A DNA stretch of 47,998 bases, from assembly GCA_016718205.1 (NCBI GenBank), contig JADKEB010000035.1:1-47998 (forward strand). Reading direction: 5' to 3'. Each line of letters starts with the position of its first letter. Position 1 is the first letter of the stretch. Origin of the DNA: Saprospiraceae bacterium (GTDB lineage Bacteria > Bacteroidota > Bacteroidia > Chitinophagales > Saprospiraceae). The translations under genes were made by a program, and so were the position numbers. A model generated the notes under the pieces. That model was not told where the DNA came from and did not search any database. It saw nothing but the letters and a program-made list of their open reading frames with translations. This document shows, piece after piece, positions 1 through 8,969 of the stretch.

Positions 1-1008
1 GTAATAAATACTTTAAGTAATTATCCAACTGAAATTGCTGAAATCATTTTTGCAAAAACCAAAGACTTTCCTAACAAAACTCAACTTTCAATTGCAGTAA
101 TTCAAAACGGAGAAACAAATTACTACGGAATAATAAAAGAAAACGACACTATAAAGCCGACTAAAAATCAAAATAAAATTTTTGAAATTGGGTCAATCAC
201 AAAAGTTTTTACATCAACCGTTTTCGCTTCGCTTATTGAAGATAAAAACTTAAATTGACAGATGAAATAAATACTTTTTATTCATTTTCTATCAAAGATA
301 ACACTAAAATCAGCTTTCAAAGTTTAGCTAATCACACTTCAGGCTTACCAAGATTGCCTGAAAACTTAGATTTATCAAATGAAACTAATCCATACAAGAA
401 TTATGGTAAAAGAGAAATTGAAGAATACCTTACAAATTTATTAAAACTTGAAAATGAACCTTTAAAAATTTCTTCCTACTCAAATGTAAGTGCTGGTCTT
501 TAGGATACACTTGGTTTATCGCAAAAAACAAGTTTTCAAAAATTATTACAGAAGAAAGTTTTTGACAAATACAAAATGACAAATTCATTTACATCATCTC
601 AAAACTTAAATAACAGACTGGTAAAAGGTTTAGACGGAAATGGAGAAGTTGTTACTAATTGGGATTTTGATGTTCTTTTTGGTGGTGGTGGAATTTTATG
701 TTCAACAGAAGATTTGATAAAATTCGCAAACGCACAATTTAATCCTAAAAATAAAGAACTTGCTTTGACAAGAAAACCAACTTTTGACATAGATGAAAGT
801 ATGAAAATTGGCTATGGTTGGCATATACTAAAACAGATAAAGGTTTTAATTGGGTTTGGCATAATGGAGGAACTGGCGGTTATTCTTCTTCTATGGTTAT
901 AGATGCTGAAAAGAAAAACGGAGTTATTATCTTATCAAATGCGTCTAATATAAATGATAATATAGACGATTTATGCTTTAAATTAATGAAACAAATTGAA
1001 AAACAATA
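1..1008 (+). pseudogene. serine hydrolase, beta-lactamase/PBP-like family (5' end outside window; broken)
   Basis: Reading the three frames together gives one protein of the beta-lactamase/transpeptidase-like serine hydrolase family (PF00144). The SxxK motif is visible as GSITK near position 190, a Y-S-N motif (SSYSN) near 475, and the third motif region as HNGGTGGYSS near 855. The start lies before base 1. The frame breaks near 245 (A-rich), has an in-frame TAG near 502 where a Leu is expected, and breaks again near 830. It ends at a TAA directly before an attC-like site, so it is the last gene of the first visible cassette. Peptidase, esterase or beta-lactamase activity cannot be told apart here; most Bacteroidota members are not resistance enzymes. 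Some breaks may be sequencing errors. Confidence 0.8.
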
Positions 1009-1013
1009 ACATC

Positions 1014-1146
1014 AGCTAACAGCAGTTTGCAGAAATGGCGGGTTTAGTGCTTTTTTAGAAACTTTCGTGCTTGTTGAAAGTTCAGGAATTTTTAGTAACT
1101 TTGGTGCTGAAAAGCCGCCACTTCTGCAAGCTGCAAAACGTTATGT
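1014..1146 (+). repeat. attC-like recombination site A1 (133 bp)
   Basis: The left box AGCTAAC (1014-1020) and right box GTTATGT (1140-1146) fit R'' and R' of an attC site. The arms AGCAGTTTGCAG..GGCGG and CCGCC..CTGCAAGCTGC pair as an imperfect hairpin. The expected cut would lie between G1140 and T1141. Its terminal loop contains a candidate promoter (see 1073-1103). The loop is almost identical to that of the site at 11589-11720. Confidence 0.8.
1073..1103 (+). promoter_or_regulatory. candidate Bacteroidota promoter in the attC A1 loop
   Basis: GTTG (1073-1076), 19 bases, then TAACTTTG (1096-1103): close to the Bacteroidota sigma-ABfr consensus TTTG-N19-TAnnTTTG, with one mismatch in the -33 box. 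It points into the downstream non-coding cassette. The homologous site at 11589 keeps both boxes with an 18-base spacer. Function is inferred from sequence only. Confidence 0.4.
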
Positions 1147-1478
1147 ATCATGAGAAAAGATAAAACCGACCAACCGAAGTCAAAAGTGTACCAGGCGGTG
1201 AATCGGAAAAAAATAATCGTCGTCGCAACATTCGATTTTTAAATGTAAATGCGTCGTTCGTCGCACATAGATTGGTCAAAAAAATATCAGAAAAACGTTA
1301 AAAGAACGAACCGAAAAATAAAATGTAGAGCCGCACGGTAAATCCACGCTACATAACAAGCGTTTGGATGCCAGTGACGATAAAAAAGTAGCACGTACCA
1401 AATATTTTGCATAAATTTGTAACATGGATCATCGTATAAACATTAGTGAAATCGCCACCAGCACCAAGCGCATGGACG
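1141..1478 (+). other. non-coding cassette, copy 1
   Basis: This is the unit between the cut points of A1 and A2. It holds no convincing gene: the only ATG-started frame (from 1151) ends after 30 codons and is cut even shorter in the second copy. The same unit recurs at 11715-12051 with roughly a dozen small differences. Short complementary stretches (GACCAA near 1169 and TTGGTC near 1273) suggest it could fold as RNA. It may be a cassette whose product is RNA, or a cassette that has lost its gene. Confidence 0.6.
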
Positions 1479-1484
1479 TTATGC
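1351..1484 (+). repeat. attC-like site A2 (134 bp)
   Basis: Left box ACATAAC (1351-1357) and right box GTTATGC (1478-1484) bracket arms AAGCGTTTGGATGCCAGTG and CCACCAGCACCAAGCGC that pair imperfectly. The loop contains a TAAATTTG box (1412-1419) and an ATG at 1424. It is nearly identical to site A8 at 11924-12057, as expected for two copies of the same cassette. Confidence 0.8.
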
Positions 1485-1811
1485 CTAATTGCCTAAAGAG
1501 CGTTTCTTCAAAAAGTCAGTACGGACATCACCAAACTTTTCACAAGCCAATCCGTGTTGAGCGTGTTCTAAATTAAATGGTGGTTTCATTATCCACTCAT
1601 AAATTTTAGGTGTGAAGTCCATTAATAGTTTTTTGTCGTAATCCTGTTTTGTAAAATCTAATTCTATTTCGTAATCATATACCCAAAGAATATCTCCGTC
1701 AATTATAGTCATATACATTAGGTTGTTAGATGTTGTTGATTTTACTCTCACACCTAAAATTTCTATTCTTCCAAATGTCTTGTGAGTTCCGTGCATAGGC
1801 AACATAGCCAT
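1485..1811 (-). CDS. hypothetical protein encoded backwards in its cassette
   Basis: A minus-strand gene of about 108 codons, starting at the ATG at 1811 (MAMLPMHGTHK); the frame is open upstream to 1856 but that part is only the left arm of attC A3. The stop lies directly against the R' box of A2. I do not recognise the family: no signal peptide or membrane segment, soluble mixed alpha/beta composition with a WVYDYEIELDF stretch and a C-terminal KKRSLGN. All neighbouring cassette genes point the other way, so its transcription needs its own promoter. It could also be a remnant, but its codon pattern is protein-like. Confidence 0.6.
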   Translation of the reverse strand: MAMLPMHGTHKTFGRIEILGVRVKSTTSNNLMYMTIIDGDILWVYDYEIELDFTKQDYDKKLLMDFTPKIYEWIMKPPFNLEHAQHGLACEKFGDVRTDFLKKRSLGN

Positions 1812-1940
1812 AACATCGGTTTGGCAAGATTGGGGGTTCTGTGGTAAATTGTTCATTTGTATTTCTATTTAAAGTTTGTAATAAATTTGAGCGATTGTGC
1901 TTTTAAGTCCCCAACCTCGCCAAGCCGAGAACCGTTACCT
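1808..1940 (+). repeat. attC-like site A3 (133 bp)
   Basis: Left box CCATAAC (1808-1814) and right box GTTACCT (1934-1940). Arms TCGGTTTGGCAAGATTGGGG and CCCCAACCTCGCCAAGCCGA pair well. The loop contains TTTG-N22-TAAATTTG, a looser version of the candidate promoters in other long sites. It lies directly upstream of the four-gene operon that starts at 1969. Confidence 0.82.
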
Positions 1941-1968
1941 GCAAGCGTAGCGGACGACACAACCAACA

Positions 1969-2352
1969 ATGACAATGACAAGAATTTACAAAATATTGAC
2001 CTATTGTATTGCGACAGTTTGGATTGCAAACGGACTTTTTTGTAAGGTTCTAAATCTTGTTCCAAGACACGAACAAATTGTTGCAAGAATATTAGGTGAC
2101 GACCATTCCAGACTATTGACAATTCTAATCGGACTTTCAGAAATCATTATGGCTGTTTGGATTTTAAGTGGTTATAAGACAAAATTAAATGCTATTGCAC
2201 AAATCACGATAGTTGCGACAATGAATACACTTGAATTTATACTTGTTCCAGACTTGTTGCTTTGGGGGAAATTAAATTCATTGTTTGCATTTATTTTTAT
2301 TTTAGTTGTTTACTTCAACGAATTTTATTTTAACAAAAAACAACTCAAATAA
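1969..2352 (+). CDS. DoxX-like family membrane protein
   Basis: 127 codons (start at 1969, or at 1975). Four hydrophobic segments are visible: ILTYCIATVWIANGL, LLTILIGLSEIIMAVWIL, AQITIVATMNTLEFIL and LFAFIFILVVYF. With the DGLFCK/RILG-type loops they match the DoxX-like proteins of Bacteroidota. Function in this family is not settled. It is the first of four tightly packed genes in one cassette, 4 bases before the DUF2071 gene. Confidence 0.72.
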   Translation: MTMTRIYKILTYCIATVWIANGLFCKVLNLVPRHEQIVARILGDDHSRLLTILIGLSEIIMAVWILSGYKTKLNAIAQITIVATMNTLEFILVPDLLLWGKLNSLFAFIFILVVYFNEFYFNKKQLK

Positions 2353-2356
2353 CTCG

Positions 2357-3094
2357 ATGCTAGCATTTTTAAAAGACCATCCATTTGCAGTTGAAGCGTA
2401 TTTTGAAAGTTCGCTGGTTTTGACTTTTGCAGTTCCAAAAGAACAATTACAAAATCTTATTCCAGAATGTTTGCAGCTTGACACATTTCAAGACAAATGG
2501 GCTTTTGTTGCAGTTGCAATGGTTCAAACAAAAGAATTGCGACCAAAAGGTTTTCCGAAATTTATGGGCAACGACTTTTTTCTAATTGGTTATCGGGTAT
2601 TTGTTCGCTACACGAATAACGCAGGTAAGAATTTGCGTGGTTTGTATATTCTGAAATCAGAAACTGACAAAACGAAAATGGAATTTTTTGGAAACATATT
2701 TACTCATTACAACTACACCACAACGGACATAAAACAAGTTGAAAAGCAAAACACAAAAGAAATATCCTCGAAAAAATCAAAGTTCAAAATCACAATAGAC
2801 AATACGGAAGAACAAATTTCTTTGCCTGAACATTCCCCTTTTGCAGACTGGAAGGAAGCAAGAAGATTTGCTGGACCTTTGCCTTTTACTTTTACTTATA
2901 ACAAAGAGACCAAAGAAGTTTTAATCATTGAAGGAGTAAGACAAAACTGGACACCAAATCCAGTCAAAGTGATTGATTATAATTTCGATTTTTTAAGTTC
3001 TCTAAAACTTGAAAATCCATTGTTGGCAAATGCTTTCATTATTAATAACATTCCATACTATTGGAAAAAAGGCAAAATTGAAAAATGGAAATAA
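2357..3094 (+). CDS. DUF2071 / YqjF-like (acetoacetate decarboxylase-fold) protein
   Basis: 245 codons from the ATG at 2357 (MLAFLKDHPFAVEAYF); the frame is open to 2306 but that would overlap the DoxX gene. The pattern of a PEEQLQ-like N-terminal strand (VPKEQLQNLIP), a central WAFVAVAMVQTKELRPKGFP block and FLIGYRVFVRY matches DUF2071 (COG3361). The family resembles acetoacetate decarboxylase in fold but has no assigned reaction. It overlaps the next gene by 10 bases, which points to translational coupling within the cassette operon. Confidence 0.75.
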   Translation: MLAFLKDHPFAVEAYFESSLVLTFAVPKEQLQNLIPECLQLDTFQDKWAFVAVAMVQTKELRPKGFPKFMGNDFFLIGYRVFVRYTNNAGKNLRGLYILKSETDKTKMEFFGNIFTHYNYTTTDIKQVEKQNTKEISSKKSKFKITIDNTEEQISLPEHSPFADWKEARRFAGPLPFTFTYNKETKEVLIIEGVRQNWTPNPVKVIDYNFDFLSSLKLENPLLANAFIINNIPYYWKKGKIEKWK

Positions 3095-3834
3095 AAAGAC
3101 GAAGTTTCCAAGGAGTATTAAATATTTTAAGTTTCAATCGACACTTTTATGTGGTTGGGTTCATACTACTAGCCTTAATTATTGGAAGTAAGTATATTTT
3201 CAATTGGCCTAACAGCTTGTATTTGTTGGTTGTTTTGGCATTTATTTATGGACTAACTATGCCATTATTCGTCTCAGCTTATGTTTATGATTTCTCAGGC
3301 TTCTACAATTTTGATTGGTTAAAGAAAATGAAAATTGAAGATACAAAAGACAAATTCAATTTGAACATCAACGCAGGCTTTGACGAAACAAGTTTTATTA
3401 TAGAAAGTATTTTGCCTAATTCCAAACTTCAAGTGTATGACTTCTACAACGCCAAACAGCATACTGAACCAGCAATTATCCGAGCAAGAAAAGTGAGTTT
3501 GTTTTATCCAAATACACAACAAATCAATTCAAATTCAATTCCTTTAAATGACAATTCGGTTGACAACATCTTTTTACTATCAGCAGTCCACGAAATTCGC
3601 AAACACGATGAAAAAGTTCAATTTTTAAAAGAATGTCGCAGAGTTTGTAAGCCAAACGGCAATGTGATTATGGTGGAACATTTGAGAGATTTTCCAAACT
3701 TTGTAGCATTTACAATCGGCTTTACGCATTTTTTCTCAAAAACAACTTGGAAAAAGGCATTTGAAGAAGCCGGGTTTACATCATTTAAAGAAACAAAGTT
3801 TACACCTTTTATGTCAATCTTTAATTGCAACTAA
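3085..3834 (+). CDS. membrane-anchored class I SAM-dependent methyltransferase
   Basis: 249 codons. Two N-terminal membrane segments (about residues 18-60: FYVVGFILLALIIGS and LYLLVVLAFIYGLTMPL) precede a methyltransferase domain. The usual N-terminal glycine loop is weak, but the later motifs are clear: SIPLNDNSVDNIFLLSAVHEIR (motif III/IV region) and LKECRRVCKPNGNVIMVEHLRD (post-motif). The substrate is unknown. The pairing with DUF2071 and DoxX-like genes is a recurring Bacteroidota arrangement as far as I recall. Stop overlaps the next start (TAATG). Confidence 0.75.
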   Translation: MEIKRRSFQGVLNILSFNRHFYVVGFILLALIIGSKYIFNWPNSLYLLVVLAFIYGLTMPLFVSAYVYDFSGFYNFDWLKKMKIEDTKDKFNLNINAGFDETSFIIESILPNSKLQVYDFYNAKQHTEPAIIRARKVSLFYPNTQQINSNSIPLNDNSVDNIFLLSAVHEIRKHDEKVQFLKECRRVCKPNGNVIMVEHLRDFPNFVAFTIGFTHFFSKTTWKKAFEEAGFTSFKETKFTPFMSIFNCN

Positions 3835-4229
3835 TGGAAATACATTTTAAAATAATTGGTTTTTTATTAATTGCTTTGGCATTGGTTCACATTGTCTTTC
3901 CAAAGTATTTTAACTGGGACAAAGAACTTAAATCTTTGAGTTTAATCAATCGCCAAATGATGACAGTACATACATTTTTCATCGCATTGGCTGTACTACT
4001 GATGGGTTTACTTTGCTTGACATCTTCGACCGAAATAATTGAAACCAATCTTGGTAAAAAATTATCACTTGGACTTGGTATATTCTGGACTGTTAGACTT
4101 TTCATTCAGTTTTTTGGTTACTCGACCGACTTATGGAAAGGAAAGAAATTTGAAACGTTTATGCACATAATATTTTCGTTACTTTGGACATATTTGAGTA
4201 TCATATTTTTGACAACATATTTTAATTGA
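3834..4229 (+). CDS. small integral membrane protein, last gene of the four-gene cassette
   Basis: 131 codons from the ATG at 3834, which overlaps the stop of the methyltransferase gene. Four hydrophobic segments: IIGFLLIALALVHIVFP, TFFIALAVLLMGLLCLT, LGLGIFWTVRLFIQFFG and HIIFSLLWTYLSIIFL. No enzyme motif is visible. Its tight coupling suggests it works with the membrane methyltransferase. Confidence 0.7.
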   Translation: MEIHFKIIGFLLIALALVHIVFPKYFNWDKELKSLSLINRQMMTVHTFFIALAVLLMGLLCLTSSTEIIETNLGKKLSLGLGIFWTVRLFIQFFGYSTDLWKGKKFETFMHIIFSLLWTYLSIIFLTTYFN

Positions 4230-4266
4230 CAACGACAAGAAACATAGCGGACAGAAGAACGCCAGC

Positions 4267-4398
4267 AGGTAACAGCGGTTTGGCAAAAGTGGCGGTTCAG
4301 TGCTCCGCAGACACATTTGTGGTTAATCAAAGTTTGGTTCTCCGCATAAACATTTGTGGTAAAAATCGCCACCTTCGCCAAGCCGCAAAACGTTACCT
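4267..4398 (+). repeat. attC-like site A4 (132 bp)
   Basis: Left box AGGTAAC (4267-4273) preceded by GCCAGC, right box GTTACCT (4392-4398). Arms AGCGGTTTGGCAAAAGTGGCG and CGCCACCTTCGCCAAGCCGC are almost fully complementary. The loop carries imperfect internal repeats of CTCCGCA..ACATTTGTGGT. The same left-flank wording (GCCAGCAGGTAAC or GCCAGCAGGCAAC) recurs at sites A5 and A7. Confidence 0.85.
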
Positions 4399-4419
4399 GC
4401 AAGCAAAAAAATCAAAACC

Positions 4420-5347
4420 ATGCTAAAATTTAAATTGACCCTATTCAGTTGTTTCTTTCTAATTAAGGTGTTTGGTCAAAAAATGGAAGTTGTATTCTTG
4501 GACCAAAGTGACTCAACACGAAATAATTACACCATTATTTATCCAGATAATAAACCAATTACTGGATTAATATTTATAATTCCTGGATTTGGACAATCTG
4601 CGGAAAGAACGTTAGAACAAACTGATTTGCCTATTAAAACTGCAAAACAAGGGTTGTTAACAATAATCCCAACATTACAAGATGGTGTTCAATCATTTGG
4701 AGTTGATAATCTAAGCCAAGAGTCATTGAATAATATAATTCAAGATGTAACAAATAAGCATAAGTTATCAGGACTTCCATTTTACATCGGGGATTTTCTA
4801 TTGGTGGAAGTTGTGCAATAAAATACGCACAGAATGCAAAAGTTAAACCAGACGCTGTATTTGCTGTTGACCCTCCTTTAGATTTTGAACGGTTTTATAA
4901 TTCCAGTAAAAGAGATATTAGACTTTCACTTGATAAAGCACCTAGCCAAGAAAATGTATACATGGTGGAAAGAATTGAGAAAGAGTTCAATGGTACACCT
5001 GAAACGGCATTATCAAATTTCTATGATATTTCTCCATATTCATTCTCTGACCACAATCAAACAGCGGTTAAAAAGTTTGGAAATATTCCTTTGAGAATTT
5101 ATACAGAACCTGATATAGGCTGGTGGCTTAAAGAAAGGAATTTTGATTTTTCTAATATCAACGGACCTGATTGTTCAGCTATGATTAACGAGCTAAACAG
5201 ACTTGGAAATAATAGAGCAAAGTTAATTGTAACGAATAACATGGGGTATAGGAAACCTTATAATAACAGACACCCTCATTCATGGAGTATTGTCGATAAT
5301 GATGAAATGTTGATTTGGCTAATTGAACAAAAAGAAGCCAGCAGGTA
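4420..5347 (+). CDS. secreted alpha/beta hydrolase, split by one frameshift
   Basis: Two frames join into a protein of about 309 residues with an N-terminal signal peptide (MLKFKLTLFSCFFLIKVFGQ). An oxyanion-type strand (IFIIPGFGQ) comes early. The nucleophile elbow reads GFSIGGS once one base is restored near 4793 in a run of four G; as written the frame ends at 4821. A late HPHSW stretch supplies a plausible catalytic His. Substrate unknown; esterase or peptidase-like. The stop lies directly before attC A5, so this gene fills one cassette alone. Confidence 0.72.
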
Positions 5348-5410
5348 ACAATGCACTGGACGTACAGACTTGCTATCGCTGCGTCCGTCGCCAGTGCTGG
5401 GCCGTTGTCA
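5343..5410 (+). repeat. attC-like site A5 (68 bp, short class)
   Basis: Left box AGGTAAC (5343-5349), right box GTTGTCA (5404-5410). Arms AATGCACTGGACG and CGTCCGTCGCCAGTGCTGGG pair with the small offset typical of attC sites. The loop is only about 20 bases, so there is no room for an embedded promoter. Confidence 0.8.
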
Positions 5411-5471
5411 GACATGAAGACAAAAAATGATTGTAAAAATAAATGTTCAAACTCATAAATAACTTAAAAAT

Positions 5472-7201
5472 ATGAAAATTAAAATTTTGATTTTTACCTT
5501 TTCACTTTTAGCAACATTCGTTAAAAGCCAAAATTGTTATCAAGTAATTGGAGATCAAGTTGGATTTCAATCAACTGCTTTCATCCAAGAAATGGAATTA
5601 GCTTCTTGTGCACTGCGAGATTCTTTTCCATCACGGTTTAGAAACGATTTCAAGGTTTTAGATTTTGGGTTTTACCCTGTAAATAATTTTACGAAAGGAA
5701 ATTTTGAAACTGTTTGGCAAGATGTCAAAAAGAAAGCTGGTGAATCTCATAATTTCTACCTATTAATTGGAAGAGCTGCAACCATCGATGGTATTTATTC
5801 AAAGATTTTTATTGATATAAAATTTCCAAAAACACATGAATTTGATTGCGTTACGGATGTCCAAATATCCATCTTAAGAAATATTTTGGAGCTGGAAGCA
5901 AATAAAATTAAGGATCAGAGCATAGTACAATTGGAAAAGGCAATAATGTCTAAGTTTCAAGAATTTTTAAGTGACAAACTAATTTGTTGTAATACTGGAA
6001 ATAGATCGACACAATGTGGTGAGTGTCTTGATAATGAAAGCTTTGCAAATTATCTAGACCAAAATGAGTTTAATGTTTCAACTGTTGAAAATTTGGTGAA
6101 GACAGAATATAAAAATACATCTGGAAACATTAAGGAGTATGCAAAATTGTCTTTTAGTCAAAACGGTGCTACAATTGATGTGATCCAGACTGTAAAAGAT
6201 TTAGTTAATGAACTTATTGCTGTCACACCAAATGTTGGAGCAGAAATTCAATACTATAAAAGTGATAGTTGTAGTGTTTCATTTAACGTTGTAGAGAGTA
6301 ATCCTTTCAAAGGTTCTAATGATTTATACTTCTACATTAAAGCTGTAGGAATCAATTCTATATTGGGTGATAAATTCAGTATGAAAATTGAAACAAATAT
6401 ATCTCCTGATGCTTGGGCTAACGATATTTCTGAACAAAAGGAGATTCAAAATGGTGTTCAAATCATTGAAATTAATGTTCCTTCAACGCCTGTAACAGTC
6501 GGTAATAAAGTTGCAGAAACTATTTATAGACACCCTCATAATCCTCCAGCTTTAATTGCTCCTGACTTGCAAAGCGGCACAAACGCGAACATATCTTTAA
6601 TGCCAAAAGATAAATTAGCTTTCTCCAATTTTACTGTAGATCAGTTGAAGTGGTACATGAATGAACTGATCGAATTGACTTCAATGGGTGCTCTTGAACA
6701 GAATCAAAACAGTTTATAGATAAGTTTATTAATGGTGACGGATCTGATTATTTTAGTCCAGTAATGAGCCAAGTTGCAATGAATAAGCCCACAACAAGAA
6801 ACTTTTTGAAAAATTTTGGATATGTCTTAAATAATAAACTTAAGGAAACTAATGGAGAGATTAACAATGTGCAACTATTTAGTTTAGGTGACGTTCGGCC
6901 AATATATAACGATAATAATTACGAAGGACTTAGGATCATGATGAATGACACTGAATATTCAAGTGTTTTTAAACAGACTTATGAGTATGATTCTAAAACT
7001 AAGGGTTGGCAGGGAACGTTTTATGTTGAAGTCTTTGATCATTATGGCTTGGATAATGATGATTTAATTAAATTTCGGAACTCTAAGCCAGATCATATTG
7101 GTCGTGGATTTGTAGCGTGGTGGCTACTTCAGCATCATAAAGGGAAAAAACCTTTCAGAACACAAATGAAATTTTTGGTAAAATTAAAAGGTAAATTATG
7201 A
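5472..7201 (+). CDS. large secreted protein with DUF3289-like C-terminal domain, split by one frameshift
   Basis: Two frames (5472-6719 and on to 7201) join into about 576 residues. The signal peptide is MKIKILIFTFSLLATFVKSQ. A region rich in spaced cysteines follows (CCNTGNRSTQCGEC near residue 175). The C-terminal 150 residues (PVMSQVA.., RPIYND.., FYVEVFDHYGLDNDD.., FVAWWLLQHHKGKKPF) match DUF3289 as I remember it, a family seen in polymorphic-toxin-like and secreted proteins. The break near 6715 is a lost T in TTTA. The next gene is a tiny lipoprotein, which could be an immunity partner, but that is inference. Confidence 0.65.
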
Positions 7202-7375
7202 GGTATACAGCAAGATTTGTAATTGTGCTTTTTTTGTTTAATTTCATTTCATGCAAGAAAGGTCCTTTAACTATCGAAGAATTAATATTACCTAAAAATC
7301 TAAAATGAAAAAATAGAAGACCAAAATTACATTAATTTTGAGTTTATGTGGATGATAGAGAGTGATGTTGATTAA
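7198..7375 (+). CDS. small lipoprotein, frameshifted
   Basis: The start overlaps the stop of the DUF3289-like gene (ATGA). The signal peptide ends in the lipobox FISC (residues 16-19). As written the frame stops after 36 codons; moving one frame near 7305 continues to an acidic tail (NEKIEDQNYINFEF..) and a TAA at 7373, giving about 58 residues. Function unknown; coupling to the secreted protein suggests a membrane-tethered partner. Confidence 0.5.
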
Positions 7376-7407
7376 AAATTTTGGTTGTAGTTCAACTTGT
7401 GGAGTCA

Positions 7408-7440
7408 AGCCAGCAAGTAATTGGTTGGCAAAAGCACAAA
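7408..7440 (+). repeat. decayed left half of an attC-like site
   Basis: GCCAGCAAGTAAT-TGGTTGGCAAAAG matches the left arm of sites A4 and A7 (GCCAGCAGGTAAC..GGTTTGGCAAAAG). No right arm follows; IS1380-type sequence starts within about 200 bases. I read it as an attC lost to the insertion or to a deletion that followed it. Bases 7441-7628 hold nothing else I can identify. Confidence 0.5.
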
Positions 7441-7628
7441 AGTATCCCTAAATAGAAACAATTGATGGATTATGGGCATAAGATATCTGACCTTACATTT
7501 GTAATGGATCAAAAATACTGAAATTGTTTCGTCGTACTATGTAGAACTTATATCTGAAGTATAAGGTGCTCTAAACGTGTCCACCTTTGAGCTGCGTGAT
7601 AATGTTTAGCCATTTTGATATAGATATT

Positions 7629-8871
7629 TCAGGCACTACTTACTATTTTTGCTGGTATCTTTATGAACCAGTCACGGAATGTTTTGTATTCTTCCCTCCA
7701 TGATTTTTCGCAAGCCGCATAGCGCATCCTGATTGAGATATTGTATGCTAATACGGATAATTGCCATAATATATCATTACCATGAAAGTTTTGCATTCTT
7801 GTTTGACCTGCCAGAAGGTGATTCTTGGTTTGTTCTATCCAATTTTCACTTTCAGCTCTTTGAGCATAGATTCCATGGAGGATTTCAGCACTTGCGTAAG
7901 GCAATTAGAACAATAGCAAAAGTAGCTATATTGAGGTACTTTTTCTATAATACCGAAATTTTCGACTTCAACATAACCAATTAATAACCTTATTGCATGT
8001 AATGTTCTGCTCTTGGCCCAAGACTTAGCTTTATAGTCAAAACTGCTAATGGCCATTTTTTCATTGCAGGACAAAATGGTCCATAGTTGTGATTTGAGGA
8101 GTTGGGTTAGGTTTTTTAATTTTACTTTTACTAAATAGGTGTGAGATTGCTGTTCCAATAAATCGAATAAGGCCCCGTTGAAAAATCCACTATCGGCTCT
8201 TAGAAATACGGATTGTCTTGCCGTTGGTAAAGTAGTCAGGGTTTGTTTGATGAATTCTACTACACCATTTCCAGTATAAGCAGAACCTGTTCTAAACCAG
8301 CTGTTGATCAAGTATTTTACTTCAGAAATATAACAAAGAATGGGATGATAACTATTGGCCCCTTTCTTCTGTGGATTATAACCTTTAGCGGCCCCATCTT
8401 GATTGCCATACACGGTTTGTTCAGTACTATCAAGGTCTAAAGTAATACGATCCAGTGATAAACTTTCTATATAACCTTTATTAAAATTCATTAAGCTTTC
8501 ATGTAGTGTTATGGCACCTTTTGTCCTAAAGCGCAAATTCGTTTACTTAAAGTATCTTCATCAATATGCTTTTTTAAACCCAATATGGTCTTTACCAGTG
8601 TATCTTTTGTGAAGGTTTCGATATTGGAAAGGTGTTTAACACCACATAATGCAGAACTTAGATAACTCAACATAATTTGAGTCGTACTGAATTTTGTTGC
8701 ATTGTGTTTAACTGTAGGAAATAAGTCATCAAATAGTTCTGGAATGTTACATTTTTCTATGAATTTGAAAAGAACGCTGAGGCCACCAAACTGAGTAAGA
8801 CGTTCTGCAGAAAAAGAACTTTGAGTTTTTGTACTTTCAAATCGGATAAGTTTTGTATTTTTGACTTGCAT
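7629..8871 (-). CDS. IS1380-family transposase, split in three frames
   Basis: Three overlapping frames (8509-8871, 7835-8536, 7629-7904) join into one DDE transposase of about 410 residues. Motifs in order: DLDSTEQTVYGNQDGA (first Asp), a GYNPQKKGANSYHP block, FLRADSGFF (second Asp), and RAESENWIEQTKN (the Glu) near the C-terminus. These are characteristic of IS1380 (DDE_Tnp_1_4). Two single-base shifts separate the frames, so it is either inactive or mis-sequenced. I could not identify its terminal inverted repeats. It interrupts a cassette whose 3' remainder is at 8970-9340. Confidence 0.8.
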
Positions 8872-8969
8872 CTATTAAGTGTTTTTATATGTATTATTTT
8901 AATATGTTTACAAGCCTAAAGATAAGCATTTTAACACTTATAGATGCATCTTTTTTAAATTTTATTTTA

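Noticed and set aside
1..1008. Beta-lactamase resistance gene in an integron cassette
   Set aside because: The protein is a general PF00144-type serine hydrolase, broken in several places, and nothing distinguishes it as a beta-lactamase. A resistance claim is not supported.
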